From NCBI GenBank assembly GCA_000231825.2, contig JH720345.1:445504-509503 (forward strand): 64,000 nt of DNA, given 5' to 3'. Each line of letters starts with the position of its first letter. The stretch's first letter is position 1. Below, one piece after another: positions 36,942 through 49,534 of the stretch. A program made the translations under genes and the position numbers. A model generated the notes under the pieces. It ran no database searches and had not been told where the DNA came from. It saw nothing but the letters and a program-made list of their open reading frames with translations. This stretch comes from Tetrahymena elliotti 4EA. Lineage: Eukaryota; Ciliophora; Oligohymenophorea; Hymenostomatida; Tetrahymenidae.

Positions 36942-38377
36942 TTTTTTTAAATGCTAATTAAGCTTTTTTTTTTTTTTTATTAATTATATCTTTGTTTGTA
37001 TAATTATAGTTGAGTTATATAGTGCTGTATTTACAGTGAAGACACTCTTTTTTTATATTAATTTACGTCATTATATAAGTGAACATCTTCCTCTTCTTTT
37101 TATCTTAAAATATTAGTGAAAGAGTCTATTTTTTACAATGAGTTCAACTATTTTTAAAAATGTAAATAAAGGATCTTTGTTTAATAATAAAAACCTCATT
37201 CTAAGCAGTGATGTTTATACAAATAAAAAGTAATTTGATCTCGTTACCCAAAGCCTAAAGGATGCTTTAAAAATATATTTATGCTTCACTACCATAAATA
37301 AACTGATCTCATCTGAAAAATGAAAAACTATGAAAGATTTTGTATGAAATATATTTGAAAATATCTTTGTAAACTATTATATTTACACATAACTGGAATG
37401 CTTTATATCCACTTAAATTACTCTTCATTTAATTTTAAATTACATTTTTTTGAAGAATAAATGAGTTTATTAAAATAGAGGCTATGATTGCTTTCACTAT
37501 TTTTTGTGTCTATTAATCAAAGTGAATACTTTTAACTAAGTTAAGCTAATGAAATAGAGATTAAAGATTCATAAAGTATGGAGATTGGGTAATTGATTCT
37601 ATCGGTTCTGTATCATTTTAAAAATATTTAATTAATTTGTAAGATTATTTCTTTTGTGATTTTAAAGAGTAGTTTTTTATTTCATCATTTTACAAAATTC
37701 ATTTTTTTTATTTGCTAGATTGGTTCAAAATTTTCATTTAAGATTCTTTTCAAAAGATCATACATGAAGTAACCTACCATAATTACTCTGATATAAAATG
37801 CATAATAAAGCAACTCTCATAATATTGGGAAATCTTATTCTGAAATTCTAAATGTTGAAATATTTTCTATGGTTAAAATAAGGCTTGAGGAACTACAGCG
37901 AAGTAAAAAAAACTCACTAAAACTGAGTGATTAATTTAGAAGAACATTACTCATAAATGATTTATTATATTTTGAGGAAATTTAAAATTTAGTTATTTGT
38001 TTACTTTAAAAAATTGTTTTGCTGTTTGTTTAATTTTGTTGATTAGATATAATTTTAGTTACTATTGATACTAATAAAAAAATTAATTTATCTATCCTAT
38101 GATTAGATTTTTAAATATAATTTTTACATAATGTATCCAAGACTAAATAAAGAGAAAGAAAAGTAATAATCTATAACACTCAACTAATTACTTCCTTTAA
38201 AATTAATTTGATTTTTACAAAATTTCAAAAAAACAAAAGAAATTGTTGATTATTAAGACATAAAAAAATTAGCTTTCATAAACTGTATTTGTTAAACATT
38301 AGTATATAAATGAGGATAATTTGTTATAAAATAAACTTTTTTTAAGTATTTATTTTGATTTCAGACCCCATTTTATA
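36942..38377. other. AT-rich intergenic stretch
   Basis: Spacer between two head-to-tail family members on the minus strand. It holds the promoter of member 6. No other feature seen. Confidence 0.4.
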
Positions 38378-38809
38378 TCAAAATCCAGCACAACGAATGT
38401 ATAAAGGATAATAAATGGTGTTGTTATAGAAATAGTTTTGATAGGCAGCTTTAAGGACATTAACATTCATGTAGCAATCTTAATAGTAGTTTCCAGTATT
38501 AAGGACATCAGTGGTGTTAGCTTACTTAAGGAATTAGTGGAATTGTTAGCATGGCTTAATTGCGAGAGGAGAGCCATCATAAGTGAAGTCACCTATAGTA
38601 TGGGAAGCAGCAAAGCAATCATTTTTTTCTTGACCTTCTTTCAAATCATTACATTATGCTTAAGTGGTATTAGTGAAGCAAGAAAACCATTAGTAAACTG
38701 TAGTTTAATTTCTACCCATTTCTACATTTTTATTTAAAGAGTAGATCGCAAGTGCTCCAATAGAGATAGTAGATATTAATACAAGTGTTAAAGTGAATTT
38801 TAAGTTCAT
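38378..38809 (-). CDS. Small secreted six-cysteine family protein, member 7 (143 aa)
   Basis: Single exon on the minus strand. MNLKFTLTLVLISTISIGAL is the signal sequence or anchor. Core: VYQWFSC, QCNDL, DCFAAS, PCQQFHQFL, YYQDCYM, VLKAAYQN, FYNNTIYYP and IRCAGF. It is the shortest member. The second cysteine motif is CND rather than CDD, and IYYP replaces IYTP. Sequons NQTT, NTTQ, NTTD and NNTI suggest glycosylation. Exported protein of unknown function. Confidence 0.92.
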
Positions 38810-39504
38810 TAAATTGTCTTCTTTTTAGTTAATTATATTTTATTATTCAAACTAATATATTATCAAAAATAAATCAATCTGTCAATATTTAATAAAGTAA
38901 TTATACTACCCCTCTCATACACAATAAAAGCTCGATTTTACCACACAAAATATGTAGCCAATAAAAAATTTGTTTATGTAAATTTGCTCTACATTATTAA
39001 TTAATTTTAGTTTAATAATCTATTTCTAGGTAATATTTTTATTACTTGGTCAGTCAAGTTGAAAATCATATCGAAAATAATTTTGATAGAGCAAAGAAAT
39101 TATGTTTCTTTTAGGTTATTTTTTGAATTTGAAAATTAAATAGAGTTTTAAAGAAATGTTCAGTAATGAAATCATAAACATCAAGTAGTTAACTAAAATA
39201 TATTAATGAAAATTAACAAATGTTATTATTTGAATATTTATTTAATTTTTAACAATAATCAAATTCTTATATTGAAATTTATTATTTGTAAAGTTATCAA
39301 ACAATTTTTAGGAATTATCTTTTGGCTGATCAGAAATATTTTGTTTAATAAAAAAGTTAAGCAAAAAATATTTATTATGAATAACTAATAGAAATCAATT
39401 TGAAATATTTTTTTTAAGACATTTATGTAGTATGAATAGAAAATTATTCAGTTTTATATATATATAATGCTGGATGTAATTATAAATTTGTTGATATATT
39501 TTTA
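38810..39504. other. AT-rich intergenic stretch
   Basis: Promoter-side spacer of member 7 and 3' flank of member 8. The open frame near 39206-39388 is low-complexity Asn/Ile/Leu and is not called. Confidence 0.4.
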
Positions 39505-39945
39505 TCAATATCCTGCACAAGTAATAAAGATGGGTCTATATATTTTATTATAATAGTATTAGCTTTGATAAGCAGCATTTTATACTTCTCTGCTCATATA
39601 GCAGTCGAAATAATGATCTCCAAAGTTAATCATGTCTGAGCTTTTTGCTGCTAAAAAGAAAGCATGGAAGTTATGACATTCAGTAGTTGTTTAGTCAGAG
39701 TCATCATAAGTAAGTTGGCCTACTTAATAGGAAGATAAATTACATAGATCGAACTCAGTGGTATTATATTTAATGCTATCACAAGTTGTAGAGTTCAAAT
39801 TTGTGTAACATTAAGCCCATTATGAAAATGTAGTTGTGTTGCTTGAGTTTGTGATTGTGTTTTTATTAGATGCAATATAAACACCAAATAGTCCAAGAGA
39901 AATTAATAGCAATGAGATCAAGATAGGAGTATTGTAGCTGCTCAT
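39505..39945 (-). CDS. Small secreted six-cysteine family protein, member 8 (146 aa)
   Basis: Single exon on the minus strand. MSSYNTPILISLLLISLGLF acts as signal sequence or anchor. Core: TFSQWAQC, TCDSIK, LCNLSS, TECHNFHAFF, HYFDCYM, NAAYQSQYYYNKIYRP and ITCAGY. It is very similar to member 5 but far less biased in codons, with more TAA/TAG glutamines and A/T-ending codons, which suggests lower expression or relaxed selection. It is rich in N-x-S/T sequons (NTTT, NSTT, NTTE). Confidence 0.92.
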
Positions 39946-42485
39946 TTAAAAATATTTGAATTTTTAATTTTGATTTTATAAATTTTTTTATTTATTTATT
40001 AAGATTATTTTGATTTCCAAAAGTCTCAGGAGTATTTGTAATAAACACTAAGCAAGAAGGTATTTAAATTTTTATATAAAAACTTATAATTATAGATTAT
40101 TGTTAATAATACTGCAAAAAAGTAAAAAAAAATTAACTATTTGGTGTCACCAAATTATTCTTCAATCAAGTAACAAAATTAAGTTATTGACGACATAGAA
40201 AATATTTAATAATTTGTTTACAAATAAATCCAAATATGTAATGTTACTCATATTGCATTATAAAATATTTTTGAAGGGGATGCTTGTTTTCTACTGGAGT
40301 AGTTAGCTAAAAAAATATAACAATTAAATTTGATTTTCCTTTTCTTTTTCAACTAATATGATTTGGCTTTATTCTTATCATTTTATTTTGAATTTTTACA
40401 TCTTCTTTCAATGAATTTTTAGTGATCAAAAAATTATATCCTTGAATAAAAAATTGTGTTTTTGATTATTTCAAATTTTTTTATCTTTTCCCTAAATTTT
40501 TTTTGTGGTCAAATAGTATTTCAATTATAAAATTTATAAACTAATCTTTTTTTTCTTTTGTTTATCTTTGTTTAAGATCATTCTAGATATCTAAATCTAT
40601 CATTAAATTTACAACTTATTTCAGATTACTATCATTTATGGGAAAGGATATTTCAACAAAGTATGGATTTAATAATTAATCAAATAGTTTTAGTTTTTTT
40701 TAAATCCTTAGATGAATTAAAAAATATACACTCTTTGTTTTTCTTTTTTATTTAGTAAGTAAACTTTCAATCAATATGATAAACAGATAAAGTATTGTGT
40801 GTAGCTTAGTTGACATCTTTATTTTTGAGAAATATTGGAAAACTGTAACATTTGTTAGAATAGGGATTAATTGGATATGGTTTGGGTAAATTCTAACTCA
40901 AGAAAATAATTAGTTTAAGCATCAAAAAAAGATATAAACAAGAGAAAAAATAAAAAAAATAAAATGAGTTGTTGGTGTTGTTAGATGATAGAGTATATTG
41001 AATATTTTATTATTTTATACTATTTATTAGAATTGATTTCAAGAAAATTTAAAAATCTCCGATTTCATTAAAAGTATAAATTCCTCTCCTAACTCACAAA
41101 AATTAAAACTAAATCTTATATTAATAGCTTATTGATAGTTATTTGAATGAATGCATTAAAAAATATCTAAAATAAATTATTTAACTTTATTTAGAAAAAA
41201 TAACAAATATTTTATTTAGCAATTAGGTTGAAAAAATTTTGTGGACAAAATTTTCTAATTTCAAATGGTAATTATTTATTTTAGAATATTCCAAATAGAA
41301 AATTAAGTTAATTATATTTTTTGCCTCAATAGAAAAGAAAATTACTTAATCTGAATGAATTGTTCCTCCTAACAAGTATTTTTAAGTATGAAAAATAAAT
41401 ATATACTAATCAAAATTTTTTTTAATCTTTTTTTCTTTTTTAAATCTCTATCTTTCTTTTAGGGAGAGTGTATAACCGTGATGATTATCTTTACTAACAG
41501 TCTATGAATTATAGAATATAAATTTATCAGCTTTGTATAATTCTTCTGAATATTTAATAGCCCCATATTTTTTAATTGTTTCCTCTTTCAAAACACTTAT
41601 TTTAATTATTCTATCAAATTTAAATCAGCTATTCTGTAAGTCAATCTAAGCACTCAATGCTATTTTCTTTCAACAAGTATAGAGTTTTTTGAGATAAAAG
41701 AAGAAAATTGATTAAATTCTATCATTCAATAAATAAATTAGAAACAAAATTTAGCTTGAAAAATTTCCTTTTATTTAAGTTTGCATAAAAACAAAATAAG
41801 AATTTATTTTTGCTAAATAAATTTCTTAATTTATCAATATTTACTTCCTAAATTATTTAATTAACATATTGTTATGTTTATCCCCTATCAAAAAATATAT
41901 TCAGCAGGTAAGAAGAATAAAATATTTTGAATATTAATTTTGATTAAAAAAATATTTAAAAGAAATTTGATTAAAGAATAAATGTTGGTTTACATCTAAA
42001 AAAAGATTAAATTAGCTAATTTTGTACATAAATATCCAAAATTATATTAGTTTTGTCTGATTAATTTAGGGATTCAATATTAAATTTATCACCAACTAAT
42101 TACAAACTTGAAAAAAATAAATAAATTGAAATTTGATCAATTTCATCTGTAACAAACAAAAATGTTAGTAAATCAATAAAAAAAGATTTAAAAGAATCGA
42201 ACAAAAAATATATTGTTTGAGATCTCTTTTATTTTTGATGGCAAAGTAACATTTAGTTTAATTACAATAAGACCTCTAATTTATTAAAGAGTGATTGGAT
42301 GGATATATAGGAAAAATTGATTGGAATATCAAATATTCACAATAAAGAAATTTGAGATTTAATTTTGTAAAAAAGCTTTTATTATGTATTTAAGTAGACA
42401 AATGAATTCAAACACTTTTATTATCTTAATTTATATAATTTTTTAGATTTCAGAAACTCAAATACTGAGTATGGACTAAAGATTT
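39946..42485. other. AT-rich intergenic stretch
   Basis: 2.5 kb without a supported gene between two minus-strand family members. No degraded family copy could be recognised. Confidence 0.4.
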
Positions 42486-42923
42486 TCAATAACCAGCACA
42501 GGTAATGTATTAGGGAGTGTAAATCTTGTCGTAGAAAGTCTTGCACTTGTAGGCTTCTTTTAAGACATCAGCACTAAGATAACAACTGAAATAGTAGTTG
42601 TTGTAGTTGATAATTTGGTTAGCGTTGGCCTTAGCTTCATATTCATGATAGTTCTTGCAAGCTTCAGTGATTAAGTCTCCATCAGGGAAGGTTAATCTAG
42701 AGACAGCGTAGGCAGCACCGTAACAGAGAGATTTTTCAACTTCATCTTCGATTTTATCACAGATAATTACATCAGTTTCTTGAATGCACTTTCTCATTTT
42801 AGTGAAAGAAGTGATGTTAGAGCTGTTAGATAAAAAGCTAGAAGATTCTTATTTGTTTAATAAGAAGACGCTTCCTAAAGCAAGGAGAGCAATAATAGGA
42901 ATAGCAATTAAAGATTTATTCAT
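42486..42923 (-). CDS. Small secreted six-cysteine family protein, member 9 (145 aa)
   Basis: Single exon on the minus strand. MNKSLIAIPIIALLALGSVF is the signal sequence or anchor, followed by a Ser-rich linker. Core: FTKMRKC, ICDKI, LCYGAAYAVSRLTF, ACKNYHEY, YYFSCY, VLKEAYKCKTFYDKIYTP and ITCAGY. The tryptophan before the first cysteine is replaced by methionine, and there is an extra cysteine before the final motif, so disulfide pairing may differ. This is the right-hand end of the family cluster. Confidence 0.92.
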
Positions 42924-45900
42924 TTTTTTTTAGATAATTATTGAAGCAATATTTATTTTTTAATTAATTATTATTATCTAAGATAAAAAGAGGATACTCT
43001 TTCCAAATTTAACTATTTCCTTAACATCGTTTCTTATGGTAAATAATACAATCTTAATGCCAATATTCTATTGTAAGCAAAGTTATTAAATTACATAAAA
43101 GAAATTAGCCTTGAACCTATGAAGTATCAAAAAAGGTTAAAACTAGACAGTTTAACTATTAATAAGCGCAAATTGTTTAATCTAAAGACAGACAATTTGC
43201 AAATGTGATGATTTTAAAATAAAACAATGCAGATAAATCAATCATTTATCATGAGGATATATGAGAATTTTAGGTTTTTCGTTTCTAAAAAAATATATTT
43301 ATTTTATTTAAAAATATCATACTATAACATTTTAATTTGCTTATAGATCAACAGCTTTGATTTTACAGTCAAAATATATTCAATTTTTTAATTTTATTGT
43401 GGTGTTAAACACTTTTAAAAATACAAATTTATTTTTTTGAAGATTATATATCAATATCTACTTGAAAAAAATAACAATTTAGATCTTTAGCTACATCGAA
43501 AAATCTATTAGATAGTACTTAAATCTTCTTTATTTTAAAATAAAATGATTATAGTTGTAAAGATTAGTTTATTAGTAATTTATAAACCAAGAAAAGTAGT
43601 TAATAAATTTAATTTTATTTATTATTTAAATTACAATAGATAAAAAAATTGATGGCTTTAAATTGTTTTTTATTAAACATATCTTAAGATTTATCTTTTA
43701 TCATACTTGCAAGGATAAAATTCTTCAAGAAGTTAAGTTTGTTGTTTTTTTCTAAATTAAAAACTATTTTAGAGCCTCTAATATAAACAACCCTAAAATA
43801 ACATTCTCTTAATTGTTTTTATCTGTTTGAAATGATAAATTAAATTCTTCTCTTCTCAAATAAATAAATTAATTTTTTTGAAGATATTTTTATACTAAAA
43901 AGAGACCAATAACAAAATCTTTTGATGAAATCAAGTGAAATTTGATCAAATGATTATTGTAAAGTAAATCTACAATATATTTAAAAAACTTTCAAAGATT
44001 TAAAAGAATAGCAAAAAATTGTTAAAAATACAAATTTTTAAAGCCAAAATAATAAGTAAATTCTTAGAAATGAAATACCTCAAAAAATTCAATAAATATC
44101 AAGCAAAAAATCTTTTAATTTTGAAACTATAAAAACTATGAGAATACTAGTTTAAAAAATATTTAATATTTACTGTTTTAATTTTAAATAAAAACGTATG
44201 TACGAAAACCACAAATCAGAACTTAATTTATTTAATTTTATATGGTTACAAATATTTACATTTAAAGAATCAGATCATAATTTTTTAATTTTTCAAAATT
44301 TATTTGAAGTTTCAAGCTTTTTAATGTAAAAATTTAATATTTTAGAAATAATTTTACATTTATTTTCAAGTTTTAGTATTATCAATAAATAAAAACAAAG
44401 TTTTTGTATGCAAAATTTGTGTTTTTATAATTTTCTTCTTCAATTTAAAATTGAAAAAAGGATTTTAAATTTCATTTTTCAAAATTTAAATATTTTTTTA
44501 GAGTTAAGAAGATTCTAAAAATAAATAATAATATGACAATTTAAATAAAATTTTTTTTAAAAAAAAAAAGGATTTTAATTTTAGGTTGAGAAGGAATGTA
44601 GAAGAGAAAGCAGTTTGAAATTATTTTGAATAAATAGAAAGTAAAAAAGAATATTCTGCTGCGATTTAAGAAATAATCTTCATATACAACTATTTTCATT
44701 TAATATTTTAAATAAAATTCAATATTTTTGATTATTATAAATTTATTGGCAAATAAAATCATTTTTCAAATTTTTTTAGTCTGTCAAAATTCATGTATTC
44801 TTGAAATTAGTAGTTAGTGTTTTTTGATAAAATTAAAATAAACTAATGAATTAAATCTAGAAATAAATTAGGGACTTTTTAATATTAACAATTAAAATAA
44901 TTATTTGGTACTTTATAAATTTTCAGTTATGTAGGAAAGTAATTTAAAATAGTAAAAATATTTATTATTTTTGAATTTTCTTAACGAAAAGCTGTAAAAT
45001 AATTGATTGATTATTCCTAAATAACCAAAGACATTTCAATTTTGTTAAAATTTGATGCAAAATTAAAAGTAATTTTTAAATAATTGAGGTAGAAATAATT
45101 ATCTTTTGTTTTAATTAAAATACTAATTATTATATTAGATTTTATACATTTTAAACGAAAAAACAACTATGAGTAACCTTTTATTTATAAAATTAATGAT
45201 TACTTAAACCTATTAACATCTCAGCAAAAAGAAAAATGAATCTGCTAAGAAGATCAAAAAAAACAATCATTTATTTTGATTTTTTTTGATATTTCAAAAA
45301 TTCTTCAAAAAGAAAAATTAAATGAAATTTAAAATAAGTCATTTTTGAAGTAAATTTAAATTTCAGTATTGATTAAATATTTGAAAAGTTAAAAGAAACA
45401 AAAGAGATTATTAACGTCATAGCATATTGATTTTGTAGTTTCAAATTATTAACACTTTTAATTAAAAAAAGGGTTTGCTTATTTTATAAAAAGTTAAGTT
45501 TTTTTTTATAAAATAATCTAATTACAAGCTTACTAAAAGGTCAATAGCTTAATTTTAGTTGAAAATATCACATTGTTGTTAATTTGCAATTTGGCTGTTT
45601 AAAAATGTATTTAAAAAATAAAAATATCAAAATTAGTACAAAATATACTAATGAGTGTAAGTATCAATGATAAGTAGGTAGGTGTCAGTCGCTCTTTTTA
45701 AAAATTATATTTTTAATAATTATCTAAGAAATTTTTAAATTGATATCAACTTTTGGATTTTATTTAAACGAAAGGCTATTATTCAAAGTAGAGATACAAC
45801 ACTAAGCTGATTCAAATCGAGTAAAATAAGGGAAAAAATCAGGTTGGATTATGTATTAGAAATCAAAAAATTTAAAAAGGACTAAAATGCGCCTTCTGAA

Positions 45901-47749
45901 TCACACACTCAATAAATACAAATAAAGAAAGAAGTGAATTTTTTCTAACTTATTTTTTTGTGTTCAAGTGAATTTCTTAATAAACTTAGTAAATAAAAGT
46001 GTTCGAGAGAATAAAAGGATAGATTTTTATATTTTTAAATAGCCATTTTAAATATTAGGAATTGTTTGTGCAATATATGGTTTTATATTTATAGAGATTT
46101 AATGTTAAAATTTAATTATATCTTTAAATTGGATGCTTAAATAGGGTCTGTGGTATTTTATTAGCTTTTACTCTCCTCCTCATATCCTCTATTTTTGAAA
46201 TTTTTTGGATAATTTATACACCTCAAATGAATAACTGTATTGTCGTTAATAATATTAAGAAATTTATATCAAATCAATGAAATTTTAACTATAGAAAAAT
46301 TAAAAAATAATATTTTTAAATACTTCTATTTGTGTGGCCTTAAAATTAAACAATTTTTTTTGAAATTATTTTATTTTGTAAAATAGCTTAAAAGCTTTTT
46401 ATCTTTATGTTGGATTTAATCCTACAAAAAGGAAAAAATTAAATTGATTTGGCATTTTTAAAAATAATTAAGTAAATATTTAAAGTATCTTTGGTTTACT
46501 TTTATCTTAGTAAGGATAATATCTAAGCTAAAAGAATAAAATAATTTAATGAATGGTAAGAAAAATTAATTTTTTAGATGAAAGTTTTATAATTTGTTAT
46601 TTAAATTATATGGCTAATTTTAAATCGAATAACTAACTTGCTCAATTCCCCAGCCCTTCTAGTAGATAAATAGTTTATGAATTAACAGAAAAATTTATTG
46701 AATGATTGGTTGGGTATTTTATTTAAAAAAAGTATTACAGAATAAAAATATTATGAAAAAATAAGTTAATGATTTCAATTATTTTATTTTTTTGGAATCT
46801 CTTCTTTTAATTTGTCACTTTTTTTCTTTGTCACCTACAATCGTTTGTTCTATTAGCGGCTAATATATAAAAAATTCAGAATAGATTCTTCAGATTTTAT
46901 TGCTTACAATTTTTGATGAAACACAATTTTTAAGAAATTAAAAAAAGTAAAATGATGGTAAGAAATGAGTAAAGAATGTGAATGTTTTAATCTTTTATAT
47001 TCTATTTATATTGTTTCCTACTTTTTTCTTCTTTTTAGTTATTTTTAAATTATTTTTTTTTAAAAATTGAGCAGAAAAAAATAAGAAAAATTAAAGAATA
47101 ATAATAGCCTAGATAAATGCAAAAAAAGGTTTTTTTTTCATTAATTTTTAGATAGTAAAATGTTGATTTATGGAATATTTAAATAATAATGAGAAATTTA
47201 AAAAACAAGTAAAGTAAAATAGAAAGATATTCAGAATTCACAGTTTAGAAGGAAATATAATATATTTGCATTAATTTAAAGAATGAACTCTATTAATAAT
47301 TTAATGAATAGTCTTTTTTATTAATTGACTGATTCTATCAAAAACATTTAAATCGAAGAGCTACAGAAGAGATGGAGTTTGACGATAATAATTTTCAAAG
47401 ATAAAAGAAAATAAAGAAAAGGAAATTTGCTTTTAAAAAAATAGAGAGACATCTATCTAGTCAATAAATAACTTAAAAAGAATTGATTATTGCTAGTTGC
47501 TATATATTATTTCAGTAATTTAAACATACAAATTATTTATAAACATTAAGAAAAGAAAAAAATACAAAAAAAATACTTTCCTCATAGAATTCCCCGTATT
47601 TATCAAAAAATCAAAGCAGTATATTAAAGAAGAATAAATAATATTTGATTGCTTTCGTAATAATTTGAAAATAGACTAACTAATTCATTAGCAAAAACAA
47701 TTAACAAATAAACAAATAGACAAGACTCTAAGTAGTATTTCAACAAATA
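42924..47749. other. 4.8-kb AT-rich gene-poor stretch
   Basis: The longest region without a supported gene. Sequence is dominated by A/T runs. A patch around 45640-45930 is richer in G and C (for example GTAGGTAGGTGTCAGTCGC) but shows no tRNA, known RNA or protein signature to me. Confidence 0.4.
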
Positions 47750-49534
47750 ATGCCATTCAAGTAAGAAAATACAGACTAAATGCCTTCAGAATCATAGTAC
47801 AAATCCTATGTTCAAGAAGGGCTTCAGAATCGTCGTATCGTTAATCGTAATATTATGGTTATTAATGACTAAAACGAGGATAGACTCCTTACTGAGAGAG
47901 CTCCAGTAGCTGTCGACATGCAAGATAATGTTTACTTTAGAGATTTAATTATTTACTTGCGTGAACAAAATCTTATATAACCTGGTTCCAGCATCTTCTT
48001 CTACGACGAATAGCGTAAAGTCTTTGTTCACTAGGGAACTGAACCCATTACTGCTAACACTATGATCCCTTTATAGAAATTTAACAATGAATAGATTACC
48101 ATAAAATACCGTCCTATGTAACAATCCTACTATCGTATGAATAATCCTTGTGAAAATACCAATATCTCCCAATATAGAATGCCTTCATAGTAATACCCAT
48201 CCAACATGGCTCAAAATAGTGCATGCTTTGACAGTTTCTTCTCTAACAAGCAACGCTCAATGTTTGAAGGAAATTTCATGAGAAACAATGGATCCCAATA
48301 CCCACAAAGCAATTCATAAAATAATTAAGTTAGCAACTCTAATACCACTTCTGCCAATCAAACTAATTAAATGATAGGAGGTGAGGAAGAAGATAACAAC
48401 TTTGATATTAGTACTAAAGCTATTCCCCGTGAAAAGCGTGTGAAGGAAAGAAAAATTGGATACGTCTATGACCGTGTCATGGAGTGGAGAAAGTACTATG
48501 AAAGTGGATATTAAAATGAACAAGGTCGTCTCATTAAAGTTAATCTTGATGTAGCTGCTTCTATGGTTGGTCTCTCTCGTAAAACTTTGGATGATTATTA
48601 CAAATATATTCGTAAGGCTGAGACTTATAACTTTGACTTCAAAGGTCGCTCTGAAGAAAAGATTGGTGTCCTCAGAAATTTCGTTCGCGACAGACAAAAA
48701 CGCTCCAATAGAACAGAAGATGATGATGCTTAAGTAGACGATGATAATAGAGAAACTTAAAGTAGAAATGAAGAAGCTGGAGAAATTTCTAACACTACCG
48801 CTTCTACTACTACTACTGCAAAAGCAATCGTCGGTCAAATCGAAGAAGAAATAGTTGATACCTCCAACAATAGCAAGAAAAAATCATTCTAAATGCCTTA
48901 AACAACATCAAATCAAGTAAATAACTTACCTCCTCCTCCCCCTTATTCATAGAAAGAAGAAGAAATAATTTAAAACAAATACAGAAATTAAAATATCTAC
49001 TAAAACTCTCAAGAATAAGAAATCAGAATGAGAAATACAGCTGCTTTTTAATTGAACCAAAGTAATAGCAACAATTATAGTCGTGTCTAAAATGAATAAT
49101 AGGAAAGAAGAGAAGTACCATAAGGGTACGAATCAGAGCAATATAGAAATAACATGAGTAGTAATTATTTCGAAGAATATATTAACTAATATGGAGGGGC
49201 TGATGCTTCTGCCCAAAACACTATGGATATTGAGAAGTGCCCTCAATAATAAAACAACTATGCAAATTATAGCAATGAATACTAGGACTATGAGAATTAG
49301 CTCAATAATAGCTTTGATATGCATGCAGAATTGAATTTTACCAAAAATCCAAGCATTAATTTTGGAAGCTTCAATAATGAATATTACTAACAAACAAACA
49401 TTAAATAAGAATTCATTAATAAATCTTTCGAAAATTTAAATAATGTGAGTGGCGCCTCCCCACATGATGAAGAATATTGCGATTTCATTAATGATGAAAA
49501 TGAAATGGGATAGAAGTAATTGCAAGAAGACTGA
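47750..49534 (+). CDS. Intronless Gln/Asn-rich protein with a predicted helix-turn-helix, ciliate type (594 aa)
   Basis: Single exon with a TGA stop and codons of an expressed gene. Residues about 35-130 form a folded N-terminal region (VYFRDLIIYLREQNLI ... SIFFYDEQRKVFVHQG). Residues about 240-320 are basic and end in a helix-turn-helix-like unit: VNLDVAASMVGLSRKTLDDY, then YKYIRKAETYNFDF and RNFVRDRQKR. This 'VSKKSLDDYY' style motif recurs in many Tetrahymena and Paramecium proteins, by memory. The remainder is low-complexity, rich in Gln, Asn, Ser and Glu, with an acidic patch (EDDDAQVDDDNRE) and a proline run. The composition suggests a nuclear DNA-binding regulator; that is inference. 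Confidence 0.85.

Noticed and set aside
48314..48838. 174-codon minus-strand ORF
   Set aside because: It lies antisense to the helix-turn-helix gene and has Ser/Ile/Leu-rich composition typical of a shadow frame.
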